A stretch of 64,000 bases of DNA, taken from assembly GCA_013399875.1 (NCBI GenBank), contig VXAZ01002377.1, positions 148,281-212,280 of the forward strand, in the 5' to 3' direction. This DNA is from Gymnorhina tibicen. Its lineage: Eukaryota; Chordata; Aves; Passeriformes; Artamidae. The notes beneath the pieces are model-generated. The model was not told where the DNA came from. It saw only the letters and a list, made by a program, of their open reading frames with translations, and did no database searches. A program made the position numbers and the translations under genes. Of the stretch, positions 11,920 through 24,383 are shown piece by piece (positions within the stretch are counted from its first letter, which is position 1; every line of letters starts with the position of its first letter).

Positions 11920-12452
11920 TCTAACGTGGTGTAACTTTCCCAGAAGGGTATTGTGGTTTTCCAGAGCTTTTCATGACCACAGGTAAATGCACTTTCCAAT
12001 GAGGAAGGTGTTTTATTTTTTCCTAGCAGAAAATCCCCTAAAATCCCATCAATTTTAGTTTGAAAGCTAAAAGTAAGGGAGTTGCTGTCAGCGAGAAGGT
12101 TCATTCATCTTAAAAGGAAAGAAAGGACATTCCAGCCAAATTAAATAATGAAAGAGGCGATAAAACCCACCTGCTTTTTGACTCCAGGTTTCTGTTTCTT
12201 TTTAAATCAGATCAGTGTATGAAAGATTTTCAGGCTGAGATTATTTTGTGGAATTATTGGACCAGATCTGCATCTGTTCCAAATGGGAAGAGGCACGTCC
12301 ACCCAGGAACTATCATTTCATGATGCTGTACATCTCTTTTCACTACAGTCTCAGGGGAAGCAGATTTCTCTTGGGTTTTATAGGGCAGAAAATCAAAGCA
12401 GGAGACTTTCCTAAAATTCCCCAGGAGGTGAGGGGGAAAGCTGGGAGGACAA
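11920..12452. other. Gene-free stretch
   Basis: Unique AT-rich sequence; no exon or recognised repeat. Confidence 0.4.
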
Positions 12453-12600
12453 GCAGAATATCCAGTCACTCCCTGCCCTCTGGGACAAGGGATTCCCCCT
12501 TGTCCTGTCACTCCATCCCTTGTCCCCAGTCCCTCTCCAGCTCTCCTGGAGCCTCTTTACACACTGGAAGGGGCTCTGAGGTCTCCCCAGAGCCCTCTCT
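12453..12600 (-). mobile_element. CR1 internal fragment without 3' end
   Basis: Matches in wording the internal part of the 6.4-6.8 kb copy ('cagtccctctccagctctcc', 'ggaaggggctctgaggtctcc'). The inverted 3' tail is missing, so the copy has been cut at its left side. Confidence 0.7.
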
Positions 12601-13260
12601 TCTAAAGATTGCTGCAATTCCCAGCTGACCACAGAGCAGGGCCCTTCCTGGAAGGATGTCCACAACCAATGAGAAAGGACCCTTTTTGGGGTGTTTTTTG
12701 TTTGATGTTGCCAGAGACAGCAGGGTGCTGCAGGGAGCTGGGCTGCCAGAGCCCTGAGTTAGGGAGAAATATAAAAAACTTGCATGTGAGCAAAATGGAG
12801 AGTGGCTAATTTGGTTTCAAGGGCTCTAAACGCCTGTGTGCCTGGAAGTGTGTTGGGAATTTAGGGAACAGACACGTCACACGGTGGAAATGCAGCCCTG
12901 ATAAAGCTGGCAGGAGTGAGAAGTGCAAGTCTCAGCAGAGCCAACTCCACTGCAAAGTCTGGGACACTCAAACATAGAGGGTGGAAAAGGCTTGGGACAA
13001 GGGAGGACATGGAGGAAGCCTGGATAAAACTGAGTAACAGTGGGACAAGATGCCAGTGAAAAATCCAGGGATAAAAGATGGTTCTTAGTCAAGGGCTACC
13101 CTAATTAGGCACAAGCATTGCTTCACTGTGGCATGAAGAGGATCAGCTGGAAGTAGGAGCTGAAGAGTTCTGTTTGGTGCTGGACAAACAAATCCCACTC
13201 CCTCAAAACTGACAAACTCCATAATCAAGACAGAGACTTCACTGAGAAAGAGGTGAAACC
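12601..13260. other. Gene-free stretch
   Basis: Unique sequence; nothing gene-like is seen. Confidence 0.4.
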
Positions 13261-13304
13261 TTTAAAAAGTCCCTTCCAATCCAAACTATTTTATGATTTT
13301 ATGA
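13261..13304 (+). mobile_element. CR1 3'-tail remnant
   Basis: Only the 'aagtcccttccaatcc' segment and the ATTTTATGATTTTATGA tail remain, a very short 5'-truncated insertion. Confidence 0.75.
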
Positions 13305-13796
13305 AATAAGTGAAGGGACTTGCCCGGCTAAGCAGTGAGTCAGTGGTGGAGTCAGGGAGGGGGCTGAGGTGTCTTGGCTCCTGCTGGTTGCACCAGCCTG
13401 GCTCAGGACCCAGAAAGGAGCAGTGACAATAAATAATGAGTAGGGTTGGTGTTTTACCTTTTCGTGACACCCTTGGAGTCTCACACAACTGAATAGACCT
13501 AGATCATCTAATGTAGAGGATGGTCCCTGCTCCAGGGAGACCATTTCACTGGGGTTTGTAGGAGATTTTGGGAGATCCCCCGTGGGAAAAAAAGCCCAAA
13601 ACATATATATATATTCAGGAAATTGACCTATTTGGTGGCTTTTCTGTTGCTGTTCCCCTTGTATGGATGTGTTGAGAATGACAGGCTGGTTTTTAACAAT
13701 TCTTCCTGGTGTTTGATGCAAGCCCAGGGGAAAATTGGGAAGGAGAGCTGTAAAATGGCAAGCCCTGGCTGTCTCTGCTCCCAGCCTTTCCTCAGA

Positions 13797-13822
13797 GATA
13801 GATAAGAGCCACAGCAGATAAG
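13797..13822 (+). promoter_or_regulatory. Three adjacent GATA motifs
   Basis: AGATAG, GATAAG (13,801-13,806) and GATAAG (13,817-13,822) lie within 26 bases in one orientation. The two GATAAG cores are 16 bp apart. They could bind a GATA factor cooperatively; function is inferred from motif grouping only. Confidence 0.4.
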
Positions 13823-15750
13823 AGGAAAATCGGGTCTTTAATTCAGTCAGAATTTCACTCAGTGTGAAGGAAAGCATCTAATGAGAGAATTAGACTAAGC
13901 CAGGAAATTGCCTCTTAAACCTGAGCTCTCCTGTGCTGGTACAGTCGGCATTTTATATAAATACATATCCACACATCTGCCTTTCTCTGCACCACCATAA
14001 AATCCTGCTCTTAGCACAGTGGCCAAGAAATCCTTTTAAACTCATAAACCCGAGCCAAGAAAACCTTTTCAACTGCATGGGCTGGAGCATTTTCCCGGGT
14101 CTCTCCCAGTGTCGAATATTCCCAGCTCCAAGGGCACCTGAAGCCGACGGAGCCGTGATCCCCCCTTGCCAAGAGGTGCCCACCCAACCCATACTGAGCT
14201 CCACAGAGAGGGGCCCTGGCCAGGTGTGGCCACAAGGATGTTTTGGGTGATGCATGACCCCAAATGAGGAGGCACCATCGAGGCTTTGCATTGAGCAGAA
14301 GCTTTTGGGGAGGCTGAAGAGGGATCAGGCCTTGAGCCTGACTCTTGTTGGAGACCTGGATCCCACTTCAGGGAAGCAGGCTTGCATCTGCCCTGCCTCT
14401 CCTCTCAGTCATCCAGCCCTGGGTGTTTGCCAGCAGAAAACAACGTCCTTCCCGTGTGGGCAGTGGTGTAGGATTAAGACATGGATATCACTGGGGTTTG
14501 GGGACATCGGCCGTGAGCAGCCCTTTCACGGCAAGGAGGTGCTGCTACATCAAGAGGATAATCTGGTTTAATAAATGACCTTTGGGTGCTCCTGTACCAT
14601 CCCAGCTGGGAGGTGGCAAATCACTCTGATTCAATTTTGGATTTGGGGAGGGAGGTGCATCCAAATATCCATTCACAGCCCTTGGGACCTTCCCAGTCTG
14701 CAGCTCAGTGGGATGTGATCTCCTGACCCCTCCACCAGCAGTTCCTGAGAGGTCCCGGCAGCTTTGTGTCACTTAGGCCAGGGAGATCAGAACTGTGGCA
14801 GGCTGGTATTAAAACCTGGCCAAATTCCACTCTGTTTCTCCACTGCAGGTTCCTGAGCTCAGCTCTCCTGAAGATGTCAGGCAGAAAGAAAACCCTGGGC
14901 AGCTTCTGGGTCATTCCTTATCCAAAATGAGTGGGTTTGATTAGTGATTTGCATTTCATTTCTTCAATCCTCTGTCCCTCAGAGGCTTCGGGTTGGAGAT
15001 TCAAGTGGTTTGTGGTCTTTCTTTCCTTGTTTTTTTCATTTCAAGTTATGCTTGTTATGGAAGTCCAGGTGCTTTTAGAAGTAAAGCAGTTTTCTCCTGG
15101 GGCTCTGACATCTAATTAAAGGTGGCAGAAGCTACAGTCTTTCCTCTGAGAAGTCCTGTTTTGTGGAAGCCATCAAATCCTTTATTGGGATCCATTTCTG
15201 GTTTTGATTTTAGGCTGCAAACTTCTCAAGCTTTGAGTTGTCTTAGCATCCCTATCATCTACTGCAAAGGAGTCCTGGTGTGGAGAGGGCCAGAGATCGC
15301 TGCTGTCCTACAAACATCAGGAGTATTTATTTTATACTATAAACATGAAATGTTGCTCACTAAGATAAATAATTATATCAGAAGAATAAGAATATGGTAG
15401 CACATCTTTGTGGTAGAACACACAGAGAGGGGCCAAGGGTTGTGCTGAGCCTGAAGTGGGGATTTGGGGTTTAACTTGGGGATTTTAATGCTGTAATTTT
15501 TTCCTGTCACTGTTTGAATGCTCATGGACTTTTAGCATCCCCAGCGTCCTGTGGACACCTTCATGAGACTGGAAGGATCCAGGCAGCTTCTTGCAACACC
15601 TGGGGCCAGCGCAGAAGCAGGAGACATTCTCAGTGCACCTAGCAAGGAAAGGTAAAGTGGAGCTTGCCGTGAGCTGATGCCGAGATAGCAGCTCAGTATC
15701 TAAACAGGTAACACCCAATTACAACAGAGCTGTGTTGACTTACACTTTCC

Positions 15751-16327
15751 CTTATCAGAAGAATCAGGTATTCATGTAAATCACAAAAGGGTTTGATGGA
15801 TGCCAGTTCACTCCGAGCCCCACACCAAGGAACAAGAGCCTAGTTAAACAAAATGTATGTTGCCCTTATCTCTGAGCTGTGACTATTGCTATGAAATAAA
15901 AAACTATAAAAGAAAAGTGCCTTATCGTGAGGGTTACAATTCCTTAATGTTCCCCAGGGGCTGTTCCTGTGCTGGAATCAGGCCCTTGGGACCACTTTCT
16001 GAGCCCCACAGAAGTCATTTTCTCTCAGACAGATGATCTTTCCTTATCACGTGTTGTCTTGGCAATAAAAAAGTCTCTCTCTCGAGATGCATGTTTAGAC
16101 TGACCGAGAGAAAAAAGCAAAAGGAAAAGAAGGGGCAGCTAAATTGGACTTAATTCTGATGCTGGCCTAAAAGTAAACAGTGAGGTCCAGGGACAATCTT
16201 CATTAGAGCCTCCGGGGCCTGGAAGCGCGGCATGGGAAGCACATGTGGTCAGGAGCCTTCAGACAGCTGTGCTGGAGACTTGTTCCAAGCCCAGTCTGAT
16301 GGTCATGGCTAATCAGCCTCTCTTATC
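15751..16327 (-). promoter_or_regulatory. Cluster of five GATA-factor sites, candidate enhancer
   Basis: CTTATC (GATAAG on the minus strand) occurs at 15,751-15,756, 15,865-15,870, 15,921-15,926, 16,043-16,048 and 16,322-16,327, all in one orientation. Chance expectation for either orientation in 577 bases is about 0.3. The fourth site shares its last base with a palindromic E-box, CACGTG, at 16,048-16,053. No CR1, exon or tandem repeat explains the clustering. GATA proteins bind WGATAR sites, and clusters of them are common in cardiac, endodermal and blood enhancers. Which gene it would serve is unknown; GATA4 autoregulation is one possibility if that gene lies to the left. Confidence 0.55.
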
Positions 16328-17483
16328 ACATTTACTGGGAGATGGGTGATGCCCATAAAGCCAAGTCAGGCTGAGTGCACTTAGAGGAGCCCAAAAGCTG
16401 TTCGTTAACAGATGCCTATGGCTCCCGGAAAGCCAGCTGGCCCCTCTGCTCTCCTGCCTTGGTGCTGGTGGGACCCCAGATTTGTGTTGTTCCTAAATTT
16501 CCTTTGGCACACTGGAGATCCTGAGCTGTGTCAGGAACGGTGGGCAGGATCCACATGGTTTTATTGGTATTTAATTACATTATTGGGTGCTCTGTTCAAG
16601 ATCCAGACCTTATTAGCCTGACATCTGGAAGCTCCAAGGGTGACAGTGAAATCCAGCTGGTGCTTTGCACTGGGGTTAAGCTGAGCCCTGACTTTGCCAC
16701 ACATGGAAAATTGAAATGTGTAAGTTGTGGCGGTGACAGACTGTGCTCATGCCTCCTTCCTCCAAACTGGAAAGAGGTACTGGTGGAAAAAGATGAGACC
16801 GAGTTAATCTTGCAGTGATTTTCCCCTGGTGCACTCCCCCTGCCTACAGAAAATTACAAACGATGGGTATCGGGAACCAGAATCAATATAAATGTGTTTA
16901 AATCCTTATCTTCAAATTTTTTTTCCCCTTAAGAAGCACCTGTGTATCTAAAACCTTGTCTGCCTCTGCATCCCAGTAGTTTAACAGGGATTTTACACCA
17001 CTGTGGGACACAGTCCTGTCTTGGAGACCTCACCGCTTAAATAAATTTATGTCTTTCTATAACCCGATGATTTAAACTGGTTTTCTGGATTGATCGATAC
17101 ATACTTCAATAGATCTTAAAACCCAGCACCAAAGGGACAGGAGCTGGACATGAATGCCAGGCACTTTTCCAGCTGCTTGCTCTCCCCGCAGACTCCCAGA
17201 CTCCAGTGAGTGCCTCCCACATCTCCGCAGCAGCCGCTTCCCCCGCCTGCTCTGGAGGGAGCCTCGGACACCAGGTCCTTGGTCTGGCAGTTTTGAAGGT
17301 CCTTCCTTGTGCCTGTGTGAGTCTGAGCATGGAAAACACCCCCGGGTCAGGTGCATCCCTCCCTGATCCACATCCAGCAGAGATGGGAGAGCTCTGGTGC
17401 TTATTCTGGTGGAGGGGCCATGGTGGGAGCAGGGATTCCCACTTTTCCCAGGCTGATTTGAGTGCCTGACATGGACACAGGTT

Positions 17484-17695
17484 AATCACAGAATCGCAGA
17501 ATGGTTTGGGTGGGAAGGGACCCCAAAGATCATCCAGTCCCACCCCCTGCCATGGGCAGGGACACCTTCCACTATCCCAGGTTGCTCCAAGCCCCGTCCA
17601 ACCTGGCCTTGGACACTTCCAGGGATCCAGGGGCAGCCACAGCTTCTCTGGGCAACCTGTGCCAGGGCCTCACAGGGAAGAACTCCTTCCTGAGG
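17484..17695 (-). mobile_element. CR1 3'-end fragment
   Basis: Clean inverted copy, from AATCACAGAATCGCAGAATGG through 'ccatgggcagggacacc', 'ccagggatccaggggcag' and 'gccagggcctcacagggaag'. It is close to the majority CR1 wording here, hence relatively young. Confidence 0.92.
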
Positions 17696-19789
17696 GCTGG
17701 GATTTTGAGAGGCAATCACTTGGCACTTGCTGGTGCCCCCAAGCCCACCCTCATTTCTGAACCCCTAAACCCTCGTGAAGCCCCTTTATTACGAGATGCA
17801 CAGCAAGTGGTAAAGACTTTAAAGTAAACTTTTTGGACAACGACAGCAGGAGTCTGCCCTTCAGGTACAGCCCAGGAAGCCAAGTGGCCTCTGCAGAGGC
17901 TTTGCAGGATTATTCCCCATCCCTGAGGCCCTGTGGCATGCATGGCACCATTTGAACTCCCTTCCCATTTCACTCCATCCCTAGGCCTCAAATTCTGTAC
18001 CCAGCTGACATCAACCTGCAAGAAGGGGAGCAGGGAAGCAGCTGCTGGAGAAGGGAAGGGGGCTGTGATTGCAGAGCCATGGGCATGGGAGGGGGCTGGG
18101 CTCCAGGTGTGCAAACACGGCTCACCCCTGGCATCTGCTGGGAACGCAGCTGAGCAGGGATCCGCTGCTTTTATCTCCTGACCTCTTACTGCCTGCCCTG
18201 AGCATCCAAATGTTGTGGGTCCAAGTGCATTCCAGCCAGCCTGGATGGGTCCCACACCACAGGGAATGAGAGACTTGGAGAGATCTCTGTACAGGCATGA
18301 TGCCTTCCAAAAAACCACATTTCCACTGAGCCCCACAGAAGGACAGTCCTGTGAATGCATCTGCAACACCTCAGGATCTTGTACCGGCACACCTGCATCA
18401 TCTGGGCTCACAAACTGCACACAGAGGGCCAGGTCAAACCCTTTCTCAAACAGCAGCAGTTTAAATGCCTTAAAACCCGTGGTCCAACACGCCCCAAGAG
18501 TGTCCCACCATCCTCTGTGTGTTGCAGAAGCATCTTTAACCGTGCTGGCTGATGGTCTCCCTCAGCATCCTCAGCCAGCGGTGCTCCACGTGTCATCCAG
18601 CAGCCAAAAAAAATCCCAGGAGCCCACGGCCCCACCTCGCTCCCTCTCTGCTGTTCACACGTGTCGCTTCTGCTGCGTTTTTCTGGCAAGGGAGGTAAAA
18701 ATAGCTCGTGCGAAAATTATTTATTTTGTATTAATAGCTCGGAGTCAAAGCCTCAGCAGACACTTGGAATAAACAGGATCACTCAAAATACAGTTGTTTG
18801 AAATCAGAGCTTTGCTCTGACCCTGGGGTTTCCAACCAAAGCCAGAAAATTGTATATATAGAACCCCTTATTATTTTTCCCTGCCGTTAATCCCCAGTAC
18901 AACAAGGCCTTGCTTGTAGCCAAAGGACTTTGACCAGGATGATTAAGGCAACATTTCATGCAGGCGCTTGCACGCGTGGTTGTGGAGGTGGTCAAGATGT
19001 GAAATAATCCTCCCTATCTGACTAATAACCCCCTTTGCACTTCCAGTGCAATTTGTATTTAAGCACATCCCGTTTCTCCCCAGCCATTCCTCTCCTTTCA
19101 TTCCTCCTCTAAAAAAAAGTTATTTTTAAGTGCAGGCGGCTGTTGGGTGAAAAACTGTTTTGGAAGAAATTTTCTGGACTTGTTTTCTTGAGAAAGAAAG
19201 AAAAACAGCACTTTTGTTTTTTGATTTTCCTTCCTCTTTCTTTTGTTTTCTTTTACTCCCTGTCCTGCACACTCAGTTTTCCAGCGAGATAAAAGGAAGA
19301 AAAAGGGGAAATAAAACAACGAGTGAGTTCGTATTTTTATCTGTCTTCAGTGTGGTTTTCCTCTCTTCCCTTTCCCCCCCCAAATAATGGAAATATTCCC
19401 AGCTGAGAATTAGGGCCCCTCAGCTCATTTATTGTACAATATTGAGAATTAATAAACCCAGCTCTTTAATTATGGCGAGCCTTTGCTACTGATGGATAAA
19501 TTAAGGCAAGAAAGGGAAGAAGAATCAATGCAAGGGTTAATGCAGAGCTGGAGAAACCCTGGTTCAAGTCCACGAGCTCCTTTGCCAATTTGTGGCTACT
19601 TTTTGTCTCATTTCTTTGTGAGATGGGGGTGTCAGCCCACACCCCACGGGCTGAGTATCTTGCAGAGTCTTCCACCAAAACTGTGCAGGCAAAGGAGGGG
19701 CAGCCAGGTCATCCCAACCTTCCCCCCTCTGCAAAACTTTATTATTCTGTCTTTGGGCTGCAATTTAAAGGCTTTCAAGGGGTGAGCAC
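17696..19789. other. Gene-free stretch, start of a 6.5-kb CR1-free block
   Basis: Unique sequence, with AT-rich and T-rich parts near 18,700-19,400. No exon has recognisable protein similarity. Confidence 0.45.
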
Positions 19790-20240
19790 CGGCTTTGCCC
19801 GACACCCCCTCCACCCCGCAGCATCCCTGACGAAGGCGGCTCCTGCGGGGCTGCTGAGCCTTCACACTTGCTCCGGCTCTCGGAAAGCCTCAGCCCGCGG
19901 CTCTCCCGATCCCAGCCGGCTGCCATAATCACGCATTGTTCCCTCGCCGTTCCGCGGCACTTGGAAAATGTCAAATGTGGGAGTCCGGCAGCCTTAGGTT
20001 CGAGTAAAAAACTCCCAAACATCTTTGGAGGGCCGCCAGCACTTTGCAAACCCTCTGCAAACTCAGATAAGGGGCGACCTTGCAGCCCGAGGGATAGGCC
20101 GGGAGTTTATAAACCCTGAGCTTGCTTGGGCTGAGCTTTCCCAATATTGTGACGGTCCCGTCCCCTCCCAGCATCGCCCGGCGAAGGCAGCGTGCGAAAG
20201 CAGGGGCTGCTGGCCACGGTGACCTTCACCAAGAAGTCCA
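19790..20240. promoter_or_regulatory. CpG-rich block with a GATA site, candidate regulatory element
   Basis: I count about 16 CpG dinucleotides in 19,801-19,960, and CpG density stays above background to about 20,240. AGATAAGG is at 20,065-20,072, close to two TTTGCAAA/CTGCAAAC words. The sequence looks unique and repeat-free. It could be a distal CpG-island enhancer or an alternative promoter; no exon is seen. Confidence 0.4.
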
Positions 20241-21640
20241 AGGTGTAAGAACCCTTTGGAGATGTGACGCCCAGAGCTGGCAGGGACAGGACTCCCCCAT
20301 GGAGGGGAGGCAGAGGCTGCCCGGGGCTGGATCCAAGTGAGCAAACCCAGTGCCTGGTTGTGTTTTGGACACTGTCCCCAAAAAAACCCGTTTTGGGATT
20401 TGCAGTCCCCAAAACCGCGGCTGCGGAAGGGTGGCAAACGCCGCTTGGCGAGGAGGGGGAGGAAGGGTTGAGTTTGGGGCTTCATTTTGAACCGTAACGA
20501 AATCTAAACATTTTGAAATTCTTCCCCAAATGACAAATAATGTCAAATACTGAGATAGCACCGGGCTGGATTTGAGCCGCGAGGCACCTTCTTATAGTCC
20601 TAACTTCTGATAAAAAGGATGGAACAGAGTCAGGAAAACTTTCCTCTCCTTCCCCTCATTATTTTTCTTAAAAAAAAAAAAACCAACAAAAAACCCACCC
20701 AACCTCAGTGAAATCAGCAACGTCTCCTGAAATGTTCCATTTTGGATGGGAGAGCCTTTCACAGCAGGAAATGTTTCCCTCTGGGTTTTCCTGGCCAGCT
20801 CTGGCTGCACGTTCCAGCTGAAGGTCCAGCCTGGGCACGGCAGCTCAGATCAGGGTGGGCAAAGATCCCCTGCCCCCACAAAAATCAGCTCTCAGGGGGT
20901 TGATACCTGAACCCCCATTAATTAACAGGGTTAATTAGCTCAGAGGCAGCACGGTAGCTGTGTAAATGAAGGATGTGTGTCCTTAAGCCAGTGTTATTAA
21001 TCTTTTTTTCCCCTCTTTTCTCATTTACTTTAAACTTGAGGCTTTCTGCTGGAACCTTTGTGGCTCAGTTAGCCAATATTTATACATTTTTGATCCATGA
21101 ATCCTTACAAATCCTTTCCCCCTCTATCCTTACCGCAGAGCTGTATGTGGGTGAATTATTTCTCAGCCATCCATACATCATCGAGTGAATTTAGGCTCCT
21201 TTGGGGTCTGTTTGCCGTTTGTTTCTTACTTGCAAACACATTTGTTTTCTCTGCAGGTCAAGCGAGTCATGTGAAAATGTCAGTGCATGAATTACCTGTG
21301 AACTATTTACCCCCCGTGTCCCACCTGGGACCCCCTGATGTTCCCAAGGCACATCCGGTCACCTGAAATACCAGGAAGGTTTTGGGGTAAAGCAGGATAA
21401 ATGGCCAGGAAAACACCCAGGTGGATTCTTGTTTGCTTTCACATTGGTAAGAAAATCAAGAGCTGTTTTCCTGGATGAATTCTCGGCTCCCAAACCTAAG
21501 CAAACTCTGTGATTTTACGGGAAAAAAATACTCAGACACATTTTGGGGCTGCTCGTCAAGCTGGACTTCCCCTACTTGTCCTTAACCTCTCTCAAAAGAT
21601 GAAATTTTGTTGTCTGGTTCCCAAATTTGAAGGAAAATCC
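20241..21640. other. Gene-free stretch
   Basis: Unique sequence with an A run at about 20,670-20,695. No mobile element or exon is recognised. Confidence 0.4.
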
Positions 21641-21676
21641 TATTATTATTATTGTTGTTGTTATTATTATTATTAT
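21641..21676. repeat. (TAT/TGT) trinucleotide microsatellite
   Basis: Twelve or so TAT units are interrupted by TTG/TGT units. Simple repeat. Confidence 0.85.
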
Positions 21677-24220
21677 CTTCCTGTTTCTTTTTCCACTGTG
21701 CCCTGCAGGCAGCTCCATGTCCCAGCCCTCCCAGGGCAAAGTGCACACTTGGGGATAATAAACCCCATGGAAACCACTCCTTCCTTATTTTCCTTTCCAG
21801 AAGGGCGAAGAAAAGACCCGGATCCTCCAGATCCCTCCAGGTGCTCCCATCCTGAGGGAAGGAGATGATGCAGATTAAGGATTTAAATAACCCCAGAGTG
21901 GGGGTTTTATTAGGCTGGTAAAGCCAATCTCCAGGAAAAGCATGGAGAGTCTCCAAACGGGAGAAAAGACCATCTCTGGGCAGGCACTTGCTCTCCCCTT
22001 GTCCAAATCAGCCTGCCTTGATCCCCCCCTTTTTTTCTTCCTTTTTTCTCCCCCTTTTTTTTCAGCTCTCTCCAGGCCATCCTGGAGTGTTCAGCAGTTA
22101 ATATCCTTCTGTCTCCAATTGTGCCTGGAGAGGTGTAACGTTTGATAAGCCCCATTTAACTTGGCTGTACGACATTGTTTAAATAATTCAAATACAGATT
22201 GGCCCTTTAGAAGGATTTCTGCTCTATTGACCCTGCTGGTCATGAGTTACCAGGAAGTCAGGGAGGGGCTTCTAGAGCTGAAAGCCTGGAAAAAAAAAAA
22301 AATCAATTCCAGCTCTTTAGTGCCCCAATCACACCCCATTATTCCCGGGTAATTGCAGACCTGCTTTGCTGTTAACTCTTTGGGAACAATACGGGACGAG
22401 GGGAAGCAAGAAGGGTTTTCTTGTCCTATGAGGTCCTAATCTGCATGGAGAGTGTCGTGTCCTTATCACCAGAGTTTGGATTAATAATTACTTACAGGTA
22501 GAAGTGTCAAATTGCTTCGTGGGTTATTTTTATCTCCCTTTCCCTCTCAATACCTGGTTTGCTGGAGGTTGTTTGAACTGCATAATTCATAGTACTTTTA
22601 TTTTTCCTGCTTATATTTCTCCTTCTCTATGCATTGAGCCATCAGGAATGAGGAATGGGATGAGGAATCAGTCAGTCCTGGTTAGTGTTTGTCTTTCATG
22701 CAGGTCTCTTTGCTGTGTGGCAAGTCCTACTCAGTAAGTTGTGGAAAAGCAAGAGGAGGGGTGGCCATGTAGGAGTAGGACAAAGCAGCCAAAATATTGG
22801 CCTTGAGCACATGATGTCCCCACTGCAGATGGTTCAGAAGGGGTTTGCTCTGGTTCCATAGATAACAGACCCATGGGAAGCTGTAGTGCATCTTTTGGAT
22901 TGATTTAATCCAAAAGGAATCCAGGATTTTAGGCACCGTTGGATCTGGAGGGGAAAATGTTGAAGGCTCAAAACAGAGACTGGAGTATGGTGATGCCTCA
23001 GAAATGAACTGGTTCAACCCCGAAGATGTGCTTGGTTCTTTGACAGCTGGAAAAAACCCCAAATTTTTCATGGCTAAAAATGCCAGATAATAAAAATGTC
23101 CTTTTTTTCTCTCACTGTCACAAACAGGTGAAACGTGCTCTGACAAGAAGGGGGTTGTGATCCTGGCACCTTTGCCTTGTGAGATTTCATTACTTAGGCA
23201 AAGAACCCAAATTCAGGTAAAAATGCCCCAAATCCCACCTCTGGCGTGGTGCCTTCCGCCTTTCCTCAAAATCCTTCAGCTCTTGCTCCTCCTTCTTGAC
23301 ACGAGGCCAACAAGACGGCACCCAGGGCTTAAAACTTCTCAGGACATGACGCACAAAAATCCGTCCTTCCTTCCTGGTGTGGGAAGGCTGAAAGTCACCC
23401 ACCCCGTCCTCCAGCCTGGTCTGGTCTGGGGCAGAAGCCAGAGCCTCACCCTGTCACCCAGCAGGGCTCCCGGGGTGGCACTGGGCGAGGAGATGCCAGC
23501 TGGGGTGGAAAAGCTGAGGTGATGGGGAACTGACCGCGCTTGTTGAGGCTGCTGGGTCCCCACCCCTTTCACAAATGGTCACCTTATCACCGGGTGCTGT
23601 TTGTCCAGGAACAGGGGACAGAGAGGAGGGAGGAGCAGCATCAGCCTCCACTCCGGGTCACCACACCAGAGGCTGCTCAGAGTCCCTTCGTAGGATGGGT
23701 GGGATTCTTGTCCCAGCTGCTCCTCCTGGGAGGCCATTCCAGAGCCTCAGTCCTCTGTAGGATTGTCCTAATGCCCAAGTGGCATTTCCCAGGCTCACAT
23801 GTGTCTAGCACTAGAGCATTCCTGGTACCTTCCTGAAGGGTGTTTTTGATTGACTTGTTGATCCAGCCTGTGGATTTCAGGGTGTAGAAGGATGAGGTGA
23901 CATCTCAGGGCAACCAATGCAGCCATGTCCATCCTGGCCATTTTACAACACTTAATTCAGTGGGACATTTTCCAGGAGATGTTACAGAGCAGGAGCCTAA
24001 CTCTGGTGTGCTAAATTGTCCTCAGGAGGTGCCACTGCCTCTTCCCTCACCATGGAGGGCCTACAGACCCTCTCTGGTTAATTTAACTGGCTAAACAACT
24101 GCTTACAGGTCAAGAGCCTGAAAATCTTCCTCAGCCTCGTGTCTGAAGGCAGGAACACACTTCTCTGCATATTTCGGAGACTAAGACACCCAGCAGCAAG
24201 GCAAGAGGGACATGGAACCT
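21677..24220. other. Gene-free stretch
   Basis: Unique sequence. It has a pyrimidine-rich tract at about 22,020-22,065 and a GATA plus HNF1-like pair at 22.46 kb, listed separately. No exon is seen. Confidence 0.4.
22462..22490. promoter_or_regulatory. GATA site beside an HNF1-like site
   Basis: CTTATC at 22,462-22,467 is followed 12 bases later by ATTAATAATTA (22,480-22,490), two inverted half-sites like the GTTAATNATTAAC HNF1 consensus (9 of 12 fixed positions by eye). HNF1 and GATA4/6 cooperate in endodermal enhancers, so the pairing is plausible but unproven. Confidence 0.35.
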
Positions 24221-24315
24221 AAGGACATGGTTTAAAGGTTGCTGGGTTAATGGTTGGACTCGATAATCTTAGAGATCTTCTCCAACCTGAATGATTCCAT
24301 GATTCTGTAATTCTA
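24221..24315 (+). mobile_element. CR1 3'-end fragment, GGACATGG type
   Basis: Reads 'ggacatggtttaaagg', 'atggttggactcgataatc', 'ttctccaacctgaatgattcc' and ends in ATGATTCTGTAATTCTA. A second tail-like remnant (ACGATTCTATGATTCTGTGA) lies at 24,362-24,381. Confidence 0.85.
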
Positions 24316-24383
24316 GGGTGGTTGGTGTTGCCATGGAGACCCCAAGTTCCAGCTCAGGAACTACGATTCTATGATTCTGTGAA

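Larger units (their letters stand above)
13305..17483. other. CR1-free block of 4.2 kb
   Basis: No exon is seen, and no mobile element interrupts it although insertions are frequent elsewhere in the window. It contains two local groups of GATA motifs, listed separately. Absence of insertions fits selective constraint on non-coding DNA but does not prove it. Confidence 0.5.
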
